Assembly (NCBI GenBank): GCA_930367205.1
Contig: OV884012.1
Coordinates: forward strand, 57,123,239 to 57,187,238
Length of the DNA stretch: 64,000 nt
Direction of reading: 5' to 3'
DNA from: Acanthosoma haemorrhoidale
Taxonomy: Eukaryota > Arthropoda > Insecta > Hemiptera > Acanthosomatidae
Below the pieces are notes generated by a model. It saw only the letters and a program-made list of their open reading frames with translations, did not search any database and was not told the DNA's origin. A program made the position numbers and the translations under genes. Numbering within the stretch: the stretch's first letter is position 1; the number at the start of each line of letters is the position of its first letter. This document shows, one piece after another, positions 35,020-45,895 of the stretch.

Positions 35020-35330
35020 CAGAACTAGGCCAAAGAGGTGTGGCTCCGATGAGGTATTTCCCTGCGAAGATGCCGCAGCGTCGGATTAGGGCGACTTACG
35101 CAAGCAGTACTACGCAGCCGGCCTCTGACTATTGTGCGGTAGATCTTTCGACGGCCGCTTTACATAACGTGTGAATATATCTGGGCATGAAACACATCTC
35201 TAATAGGCCCACCTGGTCAGGTGTGGTCAATTAATTCTTCTCTTCTCAACTAACACGGCGTTGGCCCCGCGAAAGAATTGCACAACTGGCCGTGCTGCAG
35301 TCCGGGATAAGCTCGTGCTTATTTTGTAGT
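35020..35330. other. GC-richer island, unrecognised
   Basis: Stands out from the AT-rich surroundings (CGCAGCCGGCC, CGACGGCCGC). No frame is open for more than about 40 codons. Could be part of an old transposon; I cannot name it. Confidence 0.3.
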
Positions 35331-36913
35331 CATGTTTGAGACCAAACTGAGCGATTTATTATTTAGTTAATTAGGTAATAAACCCCAGCTATTTTATAAC
35401 AAAATTAAATTATACGCCCATTCAGACCTGCCGTATGCACCATATGCGCAAGTGTGTAAAAAGGAAAGGAAATCCTCTAGTAGAAACCCGTACTTAATTT
35501 AAGAATAACGGGATTTGGACTTTTCGCTAATGACGGATAAAGAGACCTTCTAATGTTATCGTTTGCGCGACTAACTTAGACGTAGCCGTTAAACGACAAT
35601 TAATACATCATGTAGAACAATCATGCAAATTATATAACAGAAACAAATTAAATATTAGTCATCCTTTTTTTATATTAGTTTCAACCATGTAAACTATTAT
35701 AGTATGAATCAACTTGCAAAGTGACCATACTGATACAGTTTACTGTGAGAAATATCCTTACTTCTTAGACTGTTTAAAAAAGAAAAATACTCTGGTATAC
35801 TATTGCAGAGCGAGGAAGAATTCTCGATTATTTTTTTGTCTAATGTGTCTAATAAAACTGCCCTACTGATTTCCTCGTGTTTCATAAGTGTTCGTAAACT
35901 AGATAGTGTGCATGCCACCATTTTCAAGGGCCGCTCACTTCCCCCACCCAAAATATGGACTGAATCCGCATTTGGAGTCATCTCCTCGACTGGTCCAACC
36001 CTATGACGGAGGAATGGAGCCATGTTGAGGTAGGAATAAGGACCTTGAAAGTTGATGAATGCACAGCAGCTAACGAACTAAGAACTGGCTAGATCAACAT
36101 GGTCAGTTTATTTATTAGACATTAATCTTATGCTTGAGATTTTAATAATACATTGTTGTTCATCATACTATCGAAACGAGATCTTAGAATCAGCCATCAT
36201 TGTAATTGTTGTGTTCTTGACATGGTATAGAAGGTAAAAGTTTCTTCAGCTATGCATAAATTACTCCAGTATTGAGGTTTACTAGCAGCCTCCTCCTGCA
36301 CGGTGGATCATCATTTGTAGCCTGCTAGGAGGCCAACGCTGGACGGCGAGGTCGGTCAGAGCACCGTATCCCAGAGATCATAATTAACAAGCCGTTGCAT
36401 AGTGATGCAATTAGTAAACTTTTCAATGCAATGCAAAGTGTTTCTGTTTGTTGATACTAAAATTGCCTGATGATATTAATTTCATATTCTCCAAGGCTAA
36501 TAAGCTTTAGTGCTTTCATTTGTTCTGATCATAACAACTCGCGTATACAATGTCAACTTGCCAAAACTATCTCTCACTTATCTGATCACTCTGCTTGCCA
36601 ACCAAATGTTTCTACAATTATAGCTGTATTATTTTAGAGTTTTAAAAGCTCTATAAATAGCGAGCTTTTTAAGTTTACTTAAAAAAAAAAAAAAAAGTTA
36701 GAAGGGTTGCAGTAATTTTTTTAAGGGTATTTTTGAACTTTCATAATATTGATTTATTTTCAAGGATGAAAATCTACTTAAATAATATATTATATATATA
36801 TTTTTAACTAAGCTGTTTAATTTATTTTTCGAATACATTTCATTTATTCACAAACATTCAAATTCACGAAATATGGTTACAATTATTAAATTTGGATCAG
36901 TAAAAATGGATCA
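35331..36913. other. Intergenic sequence with one unassigned open frame and a tRNA-like scrap
   Basis: 36023-35709 (-) is open for 104 codons with mixed composition but matches no family I know, and the + strand is open there too, so I do not call it a gene. At 36335-36395 the bases GAGGTCGGTCAGAGCACCG and CCCAGAGATCAT look like a tRNA D-arm-to-anticodon stretch without a T arm: possibly an old SINE head. 16-A run at 36680-36695. Confidence 0.3.
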
Positions 36914-37662
36914 GTCATGTGTAAAAATATAAATTTGAATATTAGAACAAATAATTTTAGTAAGAGTCCCTCTGATCACAAGGACAAATGATGATCTTCT
37001 TAGTTTTAAATTTTTTTCGAAACCATTCATACGGGTATTTGAGTTGCTTTCTCGTCTGCTCAACATCAATAAATATTTATTATCATCATATTTAGCCAGA
37101 TGAATTTTTTCTTTAATCTTTTAACAACACAGTCTTTTAACAAAATTAACGTCTGATTACAGCTCCGATGTTTACTTTGTCAATTCCTCAGAAGCATGCT
37201 CTTGTATTACATTTTCTGCTTCTTTGAACATTTCATGTAATAAAATTTGTTTTTTAGAAGATAAAGATGGATTTTAACTAAGCTCACTGTAATCTTTCTG
37301 CCCTGAACTGGTTCCTGTAATCCCATCTTTATCCATATTGACAACCTGATTTTTATCCTTAATATCATTGATATCCTAGCTTGAGTCGTCATTTTTCTTC
37401 CCTTCATCTGCATTGCTGAGGTCCATTTGTCGCTCCTCATCTTCTCATGCAGATGAGTTTACCTATTTTTTTAAATTTTTCATATCATCTTTTTCTGAGC
37501 TGATATCCTCATCGGCTACTTGGTCAATTTCATAAACGTCATTTGTAGCATTATTTTCAGAAATTTCTCCATTTCTCAGTTTTTAATTATTTTCTGCTAA
37601 TTGAATTTCGTTTGAATATCTTAAATAATCTTTTTCTAACTTTTTGAATGATGTAAACAGCT
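36914..37662 (-). repeat. Large inverted duplication, left arm (749 bp)
   Basis: Reverse complement of 39110-39907. Outer end GTCATGTGTAAAAATATAAA pairs with TTTATATTTTTACACATGAC. The inner end pairs at AGCTGTTTACATCATTC. 37283-37438 is identical to 39334-39489 over all 156 bases; elsewhere there are scattered differences and small indels. Spacer 1447 bp. Confidence 0.92.
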
Positions 37663-37975
37663 CATTCATTTTTTTTTTTAACTATAAGCAGTTTTCGAAA
37701 CTTCCTTCCTTCGCAATTGTTTATAATGAGTCAAATTTATCATGTGATTTGCACAAAATTTGGAACACCCGCTTAAACTGAGCACGGTTACACTCTTTTC
37801 CTCGTTCTCAAATACTCTCAACGTACTCACCGAAATCGAATCATCTTCGGTGACTTCACTCATTTCTGGTTTCCACGACACTATTTTTCACTAAAATCGA
37901 TAAGTCCTCGATGACGTCAATCGCCCAACCTATTCCTTCTACCTGTTCTACGATTATTTCCACTATTTACTTACT
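36990..37975 (-). pseudogene. Unrecognised acidic, coiled-coil-like protein pseudogene
   Basis: Reading -: EQVEGIGWAIDVIEDLSILV near 37955; then SEVTEDDSISVSTLRVFENE through KFCANHMINLTHYKQLRR (37860-37690); after an A-run frameshift FTSFKKLEKDYLRYSNEIQL (37655-37590); then Asp/Glu/Ser/Lys-rich sequence with INDIKDKNQVVNMDKDG and GTSSGQKDY, ending near 37185. There are stops at several places. Two of them (TAA after ENN, TAG after DDSS) are also present in the other arm, so the gene was broken before or during duplication. Secondary structure would be helical and charged. I do not recognise the family. It does not look like a transposon protein and has no poly(A) end of a processed copy. Confidence 0.5.
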
Positions 37976-37989
37976 AAAGGATCAAAAGT

Positions 37990-38062
37990 ACCCCCTTAAT
38001 TTTTATCCTTAATTTTATTGATTTCCAAGTTTGAGTCGTCATTTTCCCCTTGAATTAGTGGC
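37990..38062 (-). repeat. Third, diverged partial copy of the acidic pseudogene
   Basis: On - it encodes NDDSNLEINKIKDKN, matching NDDSS*DINDIKDKN of both arms. It has TTG (Leu) where both arms have the TAG stop, so the stop in the arms is a derived change. Same orientation as the left arm. Confidence 0.7.
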
Positions 38063-38799
38063 TCCTTAATGCTGTTATGTAATTACCCTGTACAATTATC
38101 CTCCCTACTCTCGAATCGATTTTTTATCTTTTTATTAGGTTTTGGTTTTTTTTTTTTTTTTTAGAGCCTTCAGTTCAGGTGCAAAAATGTACTGATTTTC
38201 ATACCTTTCTCGTTTTTAAAATATAATTTTTTTTTATATTAGTGAGGATTTAAGGATTTTACTGACCAAAAAGATGAATAAATAATTCAATAGATAAATA
38301 AATACAATGTACGACAATTCTATATCAGCTATGATCCTAAACTACAAATTTTATAATGTTTTAATGATGATATATACAATATTTTACAATGATTATGAAA
38401 ACTTTTACAGTCTAGCACCAGGCACCACTCTTTGACTATAACTTTTTGCTTGACTTAGATTTCTTTCTCTGTAGAAATTTAGCAATTTTTTTCCGTAATT
38501 TTAAAAATAAAAAAAAATAAGATATTGTTATTATAATACTCCATTATAAGGAATTTAATACTCCAGAAGATCAGATATGGTCCTTGTTCATGTGTTTCGT
38601 CAATCGGCACTCATTAAGTTGTAGTCTCTTTTACAACCAGATGTACGAAGATCTGCTGAACAATAATGTAGTCAGTAGCAGCAAGGTTCCCCTGGACACG
38701 CACCAGCTAGCTGTCCCATACTTTAAGCCAGTACTATAATTTACAATTTAGAAAGTAAACTGGTGCGGAGGGAGCCTCCACATAAGGGGCATTTGCATT
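38063..38799. other. AT-rich spacer inside the inverted duplication
   Basis: T run at 38146-38161. From about 38570 the sequence becomes more balanced and may already belong to the LTR relic that follows. Confidence 0.4.
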
Positions 38800-39109
38800 G
38801 TGTTCACCCACTGTCACGATTTAGAGACGACCAATCAGAGCATGTACTCTGTCCAGTCTTCTTTTCTAGAGGGGTGGAGAGAATTAATCAATAGAATAAT
38901 TGTAATTTTATTCTTAGCAGTGTTAATTATTCCTAGCCAGGACATAGTAGACTGTCGGGGCACACCTTCTAAGATCTTATAAAGTCAGATCCATAAGCCA
39001 ACAAGAATAAAGTTGCCCACCAATTAGGCCGTCAGCAAAGGTTTGAGACCCACAGGTTTATCTCTTTCTGAGGCCCGGGGGGCAACTATGACCCGTAAGT
39101 AATAACCTA
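38800..39109 (+). mobile_element. Diverged LTR fragment related to the tRNA-Trp gypsy family
   Basis: 38940-39000 (GGACATAGTAGACTGTCGGGG, then CTTATAAAGTCAGATC further on) lines up with the LTR core at 43739-43790 and, reversed, at 30850-30900. The right end has GGCCCGGGGGGC like the C-tract end of the family but not the CCGACA terminus. It lies against the inner end of the right arm. Confidence 0.5.
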
Positions 39110-39907
39110 AGCTGTTTACATCATTCAAAAAGTTAGAAAAAGATAATTTAAGATATTCAAACGAAATCCAATTAACAGAAAATAATTAAAAACTGAGAAA
39201 TGGAGAAATTTCGGAAAATAATGCTACAAATGACGTTTATGAAATCGACGAAGTAGCCAATGAGGTTATCAGCTCAGAAAATGATGATCTGGAAAATTTA
39301 AAATAATAGGTAAACTCATCTGGAAGAGAAGAAGAGGAGCGACAAATGGACCTCAGCAATGCAGATGAAGGGAAGAAAAATGACGACTCAAGCTAGGATA
39401 TCAATGATATTAAGGATAAAAATCAGGTTGTCAATATGGATAAAGATGGGATTACAGGAACCAGTTCAGGGCAGAAAGATTACAGTGAGTTTAATCAAAA
39501 TCCATCTTTATCTTCTAAAAAACAAATTTTATTAAATGAAATGTTCGAAGAAGCAGAAAATGTATACAAGAGCATGCTTCGGAGGAATTGACAAAGTAAA
39601 CATCAGGGCTGTAATCAAACGTTAATTTTGATAAAAGACTGTCAAAGATTTAAGAAAAAATTCATCTGGCTAAATATGATGATGATAAATATTATTGTTA
39701 TAATTATTACTATTGATGTTGAACAGATGAGAAAGCAACCCAAATACCGGTATGAATTGTTTTGAAAAAAAATTTAAAACTAAGAAGATGGGTGTAGGTG
39801 ATAAAGATTTTATTGTTAACCTATACCATTTGGTCTTCAACTGTTATCATTTGTCTCTTACTAAAATTAATTGTTCTAATATTCAAATTTATATTTTTAC
39901 ACATGAC
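39110..39907 (+). repeat. Large inverted duplication, right arm (798 bp)
   Basis: Partner of 36914-37662, carrying the second copy of the acidic pseudogene on +: NEIQLTENN stop KLRNGEISENN, then EERQMDLSNADEGKKNDDSS stop INDIKDKN. It lacks the part of the pseudogene upstream of FKKLEKD, where the LTR relic starts. Slightly longer than the left arm because of short insertions near 39690-39720 and 39790-39840. Confidence 0.92.
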
Positions 39908-40544
39908 ATAAATTTCTAGTAATTATTAATAATACCAATAATAAAAATAAATAAAAATAATTTATTTAAATAAATTATTATTGGTTATAAACATTCTCTG
40001 TCATGAAAAAAAAAGAAGTTATTTCTCTAATACATATTGCTGTAAATAAAATTATTTATGCTAGTAACTATTAATAATAGATAAAAAATTGTTTTAATCT
40101 TGTTAACTTATTGTAGAAGTGTTATAAAAATTGTATATTATTATTTTTTTGTAAAGTCGTTGAAAAAATTTTTTTTTTATAGAACTATAGAATAGTATGT
40201 GGTTTATCTTGTTCGATTGGTCATAGTGAATATATAAAAGTATTTATTAAAAAAAAAGAAAAAAGTCATGTTACAGATTTTATACCTTAATAAAATAAAA
40301 ATGGCATGTTTACGAATCTATTTGTTAACGATGCAGTGATATCGTGTATATTACTATACTACTATACAATACAATTCTAGTTTTCTAGAGGGAGTATTAA
40401 ACATTAAATTACATCACAATGGCGGGAATCTCATTGCCATAAGCGGGAGCCAGCATCACTTGAGGAATTTTGAGTGGAAGATAGTCGGAAGAGAGTAAAA
40501 GGAAGATTTATTTGCAATTAAAAAAACATACCAGCCACCAGTGG
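39908..40544. other. AT-rich intergenic sequence, no gene seen
   Basis: Nothing recognised. Confidence 0.4.
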
Positions 40545-40729
40545 ACTCTCACCACTGTACTGAATTAACCAACCTCCACCGAGGATTCCCACACTCCTTA
40601 CTCCTCTCACACCACCTTCAAGCAGGTACTCCTAGTACAAGGATCCAATCACCCTAAATATTTTATATTTTCCCCTCATCCTGAATTTCTAACTAAAGAG
40701 CTTAGAAAAAAAAAAAAAAAAAAAAAAAA
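40545..40729 (+). repeat. Short repeat family S, copy 4 (longest A tail)
   Basis: Starts near GTGGACTCTCACCACTG, contains CTCCACCGAGGATTCCCAC, and ends AGAGCTTAG plus a 24-A run. Closest to copy 2 at 18992. The long uninterrupted A run suggests this is the youngest of the four. Confidence 0.65.
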
Positions 40730-42334
40730 CATTGAAAAACATTGGATGTATTGCGACATCATCTGGAAGAAGCAAATGAAAAGTTATAGTCAATGAGCAG
40801 TGGTTTGAAATGAGTGCCAGACTGTAAAGGAGTGCAAAATATCAATAAGTTAAGGCTCATAGTTAATTTAGAGTTGTGGTACATTGTATTTTTATCTATA
40901 GATTTATTTATATTTTTTTTTGCCACTAATAATTAACGTCAGAAAATCCTTACAATATAATGGCGTAAAACTTGGTAATAAAATGCTACACTAAAAGTAT
41001 AACCATATACGTATATGTGTCAACCGTATAAGTATAACCAATATACCTGCGCCTAGCAAGGGTGTACATCCGAAATTTCGCTTATTGGAAAAATCAAGCA
41101 GAACAACCAACACTTTGCTTCAGTAATATGGATGGAATGTTTGGATAAAAGTTTCTTCCGTGTAGTTTTTTTTTTTTGATGATACTGGCTGGATACTCCA
41201 GAGATAAATCTCATACATCGTAGGGTGATGTATTTGGAATATTTGGCAGTTCTTATGTCTAGCTTCTTTAATTCTTTTTTCTTTATGATATCGTTGAAAA
41301 ATTAAATTGTGGGTACTATATGCTTGATAATATTTTGCTGTGTTAAGCATTTATAAGATAGTATACTCAATATATTTAATGGATTACTTTGTTGATTGTA
41401 ATGAATGGAGACATTGACATAGATGTGTTACATTATAATGTAGTCTTATTATTCTATTATAGTAACAGAGTAAGCCAATAAAATGTGGTATCTGTGACAA
41501 TAAAACACTGTCGAAAGACAATACAACTTTTATATTACCACTATACTGTAAACATGATTTCGTTAAGTGAAATATTAGTACTTTTGTACGAAACAGGGCT
41601 CAACCGTGCATTTAGACCTATGTTTATTTTGTATGAAAGCATCATACGTGCACATATCAGCAACAATTATACGAAATAACCGTTTTATTATTAGCAGTAA
41701 ATTAAGCTTACTCAGGAACGTCGCATGTAGATCAAATGGGCTCACTGACCATGAGAAAGGTTGGCTCACAGGATGTGAAGGATAACGAAGGGTTTTGAAA
41801 CGTCATTAAGTGATTGGCTAAGAGGTGACCATGTGACCAGAAAGTCGTGCCTGTGTCCAGGATATCTCTATGTCACTAAGGTACTGGGCAAGATGACTTG
41901 AATTCCACTGTCAAAGATCATTTGGGAAGGTAAATCTATAACTCTGAAACACTATGATATTCGGAATACATAATATCGTTAAACTCCAATTCAGAAATCA
42001 CTCCTATCAAACTTTTTTTTCTTTTAGTATATACATATAACCTTAGAGAAATAATGTTTTCCTCTAAGGAATGTTATATTTTGCTGTTAGAGTATTGATA
42101 TTTCTATACTTAGGCTATTGATGTTCTACGTTTGAACAAATATTTCAGTTTTATTTTCTAATTTTTTCTTTGTTAATTAGTGTTATTCTGGTAAGAAAAA
42201 TAATTATTATTCTTAAAACATAGATAAACAACCTTGCTAACCGTTTCTTAAGACAGATACTTATTGTGCAAGACAGTAATACGTTTTTGTTAAAGGTGGA
42301 GGTTTTCTTTTTTTATTGTCACCCTTGTTATTAT
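40730..42334. other. AT-rich intergenic sequence, no gene seen
   Basis: Short frames on both strands at 41485-41769 are in mutually antisense positions with no protein-like features. Confidence 0.4.
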
Positions 42335-42480
42335 GAAAATGTTTTCATTAAAGTAAAATTACAATATGCTCCATTGGGCAGTAAGCAATAATATTAAATG
42401 ATCTCGTCCATGTTTACAGTTGAGCATTTACTCGCTTCACTTATTTACTCAGTACTGTCATAAATTTATAGCAGGTCACG
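42335..42480 (-). repeat. Dispersed repeat family R-A, diverged copy
   Basis: AAAATTACAATATGCTCCAT, then GGGCAGTAAGCAATAAT and the CATTTACTCGCTTCACTTAT region correspond to 53685-53800 and, reversed, to 59310-59420. Confidence 0.55.
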
Positions 42481-42995
42481 ATCCCACTGTAGCTTTAATG
42501 TTTAAGGAGTATTATAGGTATGTGATAACGTGCATATTGGATGAGCTGAGGCATTATTGGGATAAGGGAGATAATGGGATTTAATAAGTTTTGATGTGAT
42601 TTCCTTTAAAGGGAAGAGATCTAGGGTGTAAAGTATACTGCGATCGTTATGAAAGGTTCTGTTGCTGGTAAAATAAGGGGTATTAACTATTGATCTTAGG
42701 ACGTTTGAATAAAAGTTTTGCTGCTAACCATAACTATAGTTTGCATATCTGCGAATGCGTAAGATTGGTTTTATTACACCTTTATGAATCAGTATTTTAT
42801 TTTATGTTAAGACATAAGTTGCCCTTTGACAAATTCTAAGAAGAGTGGTCCAAAACGTGTGCTTATTTATTGTATTTTAGTCTCTTTGTTTTGTGTGGGT
42901 TCCTTTATAGTGTTTTGTGAAGATGGAAGTATTGCAGTACAGTACATACACAGTACTGCACCGGATACAGGAAGAGAGATAAAATTAAACATAAA
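42481..42995. other. Intergenic sequence, no gene seen
   Basis: The open frame 42826-43023 has a hydrophobic segment but runs into the LTR start at 42996, so I treat it as chance. Confidence 0.4.
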
Positions 42996-43880
42996 TGTAG
43001 CAACCACTAACTACATAAGATAAATCACCCTCTACTCTATTGCATGTAATGTCAATTGGTTATAATGTGTTGTGAATTAATTTTTAAAAATGTAAATAAT
43101 ATTACTAAACCACAAGTCATATCAGTGTAAATAACAAAAGACGTAGCTTCAGACGAGTTCAGAGGCAAACCCAGCTGGTAGCCAGCCCTGTGCCCCCTCT
43201 GGGATACCAGCCCATGGAGGGCCTAGACCATTCGAGCTCCATCCGGGCCTGCATTGTGGTTGGCTAGAATAAAATTCCAGCTCATTGGCTACTTTGGCCT
43301 ATATATACCACCTAGTTTTAGCCGATTATTCATTCAAACTACAGCTCACCTCTGGACTGATACTTACAGCTAGCTGCACTGATGTTTCAAGATTTAGCCT
43401 TCTCATTTATGAAAACCTCTTCATCTCTTTTTCCTAACCTCGATATGTTTTAGTCCGGCGTTGTCAGACCCCACACATTCCTGGTGAGATTCTCTGCCTT
43501 CATCTCGCTAAAACTAGCACCTCCTTGGAAGAGATATTTTCCTAGCGACGGTCTCCAGGGGACCTACAAACTTTACTAGTAGTGTCTTCCCCAGCGATCC
43601 AGTCTGCCTCTCTCCGGTTCACACTCGCCTTTGAGATCCGAACGGTTTTCGCCTACCCACAGATACCAAGTGTGAATTCGTGGTCATTCCAAGACCACAA
43701 AAACTACATATAATACCTACCCTGTTCCTCTTCTCCAGGACTTAGTGCACTGTCGGGGCAAATACCTATCAAATATAGAGTCAGATAGCTTAGTAGTAAG
43801 ACCCGTCATCAAGTGGTCGTCCAGGTCATAGCCTATTTAACTTTCACTCCGTCACTACGGGCAGGATAACTAGGCCCCCC
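42996..43880 (+). repeat. 5' LTR of E3 (about 885 bp, lacks its last bases)
   Basis: Starts TGTAGCAACCACTAAC as in the solo LTR. It has an AATAAA near 43268 and a TATA box at 43300-43307, probably its promoter. It ends in CCCCCC and is missing the GTGACG...CCGACA end present in the other two copies. Confidence 0.8.
43300..43307 (+). promoter_or_regulatory. TATA box of the E3 LTR
   Basis: TATATATA in GGCCTATATATACCACC, conserved in the LTR at 56883. Transcription would start about 30 nt on, near the ATTCATTCAAAC stretch. Confidence 0.5.
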
Positions 43881-43893
43881 GACGTGATCTTGA
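43877..43893 (+). promoter_or_regulatory. Remnant primer-binding site of E3 (tRNA-Trp)
   Basis: CCCCGACGTGATCTTGA matches positions 7 onward of TGGTGACCCCGACGTGATT, the complement of a metazoan tRNA-Trp 3' end. The first six bases are gone, together with the last LTR bases. Confidence 0.7.
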
Positions 43894-43915
43894 GAAAATA
43901 GAAGAAACCATTTTT

Positions 43916-44580
43916 ATGATGGCCGACCCACCAGCCCCGTCCGACAAAGGATGCTGTATGGCCGTGGACGCCATTTCCCGGAAGTGCAAACTGCCAGAGT
44001 TTCACGAAGAAGACCCCAGACTATGGTTCCTGCAGGCTGAAAACATTTTTTAAACAAACCGGATCTCTTCGTCTAAAGCCAAATCGGAGCATATTTATGC
44101 TCAGCTTCCTTTCAGGGTACTCACACAGATCGCAGACCTAGCATATTCTCTGAGTGATAGTTCCTACGAAGATTTAAAGGCTTGTCTTATCGAAACATAC
44201 AGCCAGAGCCACGACAGACGCCTGATCCTATTGGAAGAGACACACCTCGGAGACCAGAAACCGTCACATCTTCTGCGTCAGATGCAGACACTGGCAGGAC
44301 CCACGACATCGGAGGATGCCATTCGTACACTCTGGCAACGCGCCTACAGGGTCAGCAGCATACGTCATCGCACTACGAGGAGAAGTTGTCAAGACTGACA
44401 GTAATTGTGGACACAATCATGGACTTAAGTTCAGCTATGGCAATCCATTCTGTCCAGACCCCACAGACATCCCGCCACACTCCACCTGTGACTGCCAGAC
44501 AGCCATCGCGCAGCTTACCCAAGAAGCGACCGTACTGGCCAATTCAATGAGCAGAAGAGAAGAAAGTAGGTCCTTTCAAT
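43916..44580 (+). pseudogene. E3 gag remnant
   Basis: ATG at 43916, then MADPPAPSDKGCC, KLPEFHEEDPRLWFLQAENI and a TAA stop at about 44050. The same frame continues with SKAKSEHIYAQLPFRVLTQI, SYEDLKACLIETYSQS, LGDQKPSHLLRQMQTLAG and SEDAIRTLWQRA, the standard CsRn1-type gag core. The frame is then lost near 44390. The Cys/His region shows only a shifted scrap with PFCPDPTDIPPHSTCDC near 44450. Confidence 0.8.
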
Positions 44581-44754
44581 GATACCAAATCAAATACCAA
44601 ACCCAACCATGACTGATTCGTTAAGGAGGCATATCGGTGTCACAGGCCCTGGAGGTGGGTCGACGACAATACCCCACCCATGGGAAACTAAATGCCGCAA
44701 TGGTCAAAGATGTACCCATGGCAGACCTAACCTTTCGCCGCTTATTCGTCACAG

Positions 44755-45640
44755 ACGTCCGTGTACGATAACATTACCTGGTAGTTACAGGAGCAGCTAT
44801 CTCCGTACTTCCCCTGCCGAAAATAAAGAAGGCTATACCCTCCGACTACCAACTCTACACCACCAATGGCAGCGCCATTCCAATGTATGGAGAAGTCAAC
44901 AGAAACCTCAACCTAGGCATGCAGCTTGTCAACCCTCAAACAGCCCTTGAGCAAGACCTCTGCACATCGTTACGAAAAAAAGTGGGACGATACGCCCCTG
45001 TGGATACTATCGACAATGGAACAACAAAAGCATCCCAGACCGTTATGATGTGCCAAACATTTCTGACTTCAACAACCAGTTGTTTGGAACTACCATATTT
45101 TCAACAATGGGCATCAGAAGAGCTTACCATCATACCCCGGTAAAACCTCAGGACGTCCCCAAAATCATCACCCACTTTGGACTTTTCGAGTTTCTCCGGA
45201 TGACCTTCGGACTTCGCAACGCCACCCAGTCTTTCCAGAGGTATATGAGCAACATTTGTATAGACCTACAGTTTGTGTTCGTGAACCTCGAGTACATACT
45301 AATCGCATCAACCAGCGACAAGGAACACCCGCGTCACCTGGAGACAGTCTTTGGTCGTCTGGCTGTTCAAGGGCTAACCCTTAACATCGCAAAAGGCGTG
45401 CTTGGACAACCCGAGGTTGGATTCCTAGGGTACCATCGCCTGCTAAAGTACAGGCAGTCATAGATTACCCCCAACCTACCACAGTACGTGACCTCAGATG
45501 TTTCCTCGGAATGGTCAACTTTTATCGCCGATGCTTACCTAACGCTGCCCAGTACCAGAGGGTTCTTAACACCTACCTACAAGGAGTCAAGAAAAATGGC
45601 CGAACCATCATCAACTGGACCGAAAAAGCTTCTAGCACTC
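44755..45640 (+). pseudogene. E3 protease and reverse transcriptase remnant, catalytic residues lost
   Basis: Protease: LVVTGAAISVLPLPK then DYQLYTTNGSAIPMYGE and LNLG (44770-44930). The catalytic motif should read DTGA but has VTGA. RT (45055-45460): RRAYHHTPVKPQDVP, FGLFEFLRMTFGLRNATQSF and the box FVFVNLEYILIAS, where live elements have VYLDD, so both key Asp are changed. Connection: VIDYPQPTTVRDLRCFLGMV and NFYRRCLPNAAQYQ (45455-45550). The N-terminal RT fingers are largely missing. Several frameshifts. Confidence 0.85.
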
Positions 45641-45895
45641 TCGAGTAAACCCGAAGGACTCTGTCAAACGCCACCCATCTCGCTTAACCAGCAACTCATC
45701 TTAGCTACTGACACTAGTGACATAAATGGGTGCTATACTACAACATATGGGGAAGATGTCACGCTACGACCCATCGGTTTCTTCAGCCGCGCTTTCAACT
45801 CTGTCCATTCAAAATATAACACCTTCGATATTTTTGACAGCTCCTCGAAGCGCGGGAGGTAGTTATACACACAGAACACCCACAAACGCCATGGC
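45641..45895 (+). pseudogene. E3 RNase H fragment (truncation point)
   Basis: ILATDTSDINGCYTTTYGED then RPIGFFSRAFNSVHSKYNTF (45705-45835), and after a frameshift REVVIHTEHPQTPW (45855-45893), which matches the motif normally reading HTDHKPL. Similarity ends here. Confidence 0.75.

Larger units (their letters stand above)
42996..45895 (+). mobile_element. Gypsy element 3 (E3), tRNA-Trp-primed, CsRn1-like, 3' truncated
   Basis: 5' LTR, damaged primer site, gag, protease, RT and the start of RNase H in the right order on +. It then stops: no integrase and no 3' LTR are seen. Stops and frameshifts occur throughout and catalytic residues are changed in protease and RT. The gag type (LPEFHEEDPRLWFLQAENIF) and tRNA-Trp primer together point to the CsRn1 clade of Ty3/gypsy. 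Shares its LTR with 30748-31358 and 56549-58831. Confidence 0.88.

Noticed and set aside
35709..36023. 104-codon frame on - (and 67 codons on +)
   Set aside because: Both strands are open, with no recognised domain, splice site or start context. Left as unassigned rather than called a gene.
36335..36395. tRNA gene
   Set aside because: Has D-arm and anticodon-like bases but no T arm or closing acceptor stem; at most a SINE head.
42826..43023. 65-codon frame with a hydrophobic segment
   Set aside because: Crosses the LTR boundary at 42996, lacks any family similarity, and sits in AT-rich sequence.
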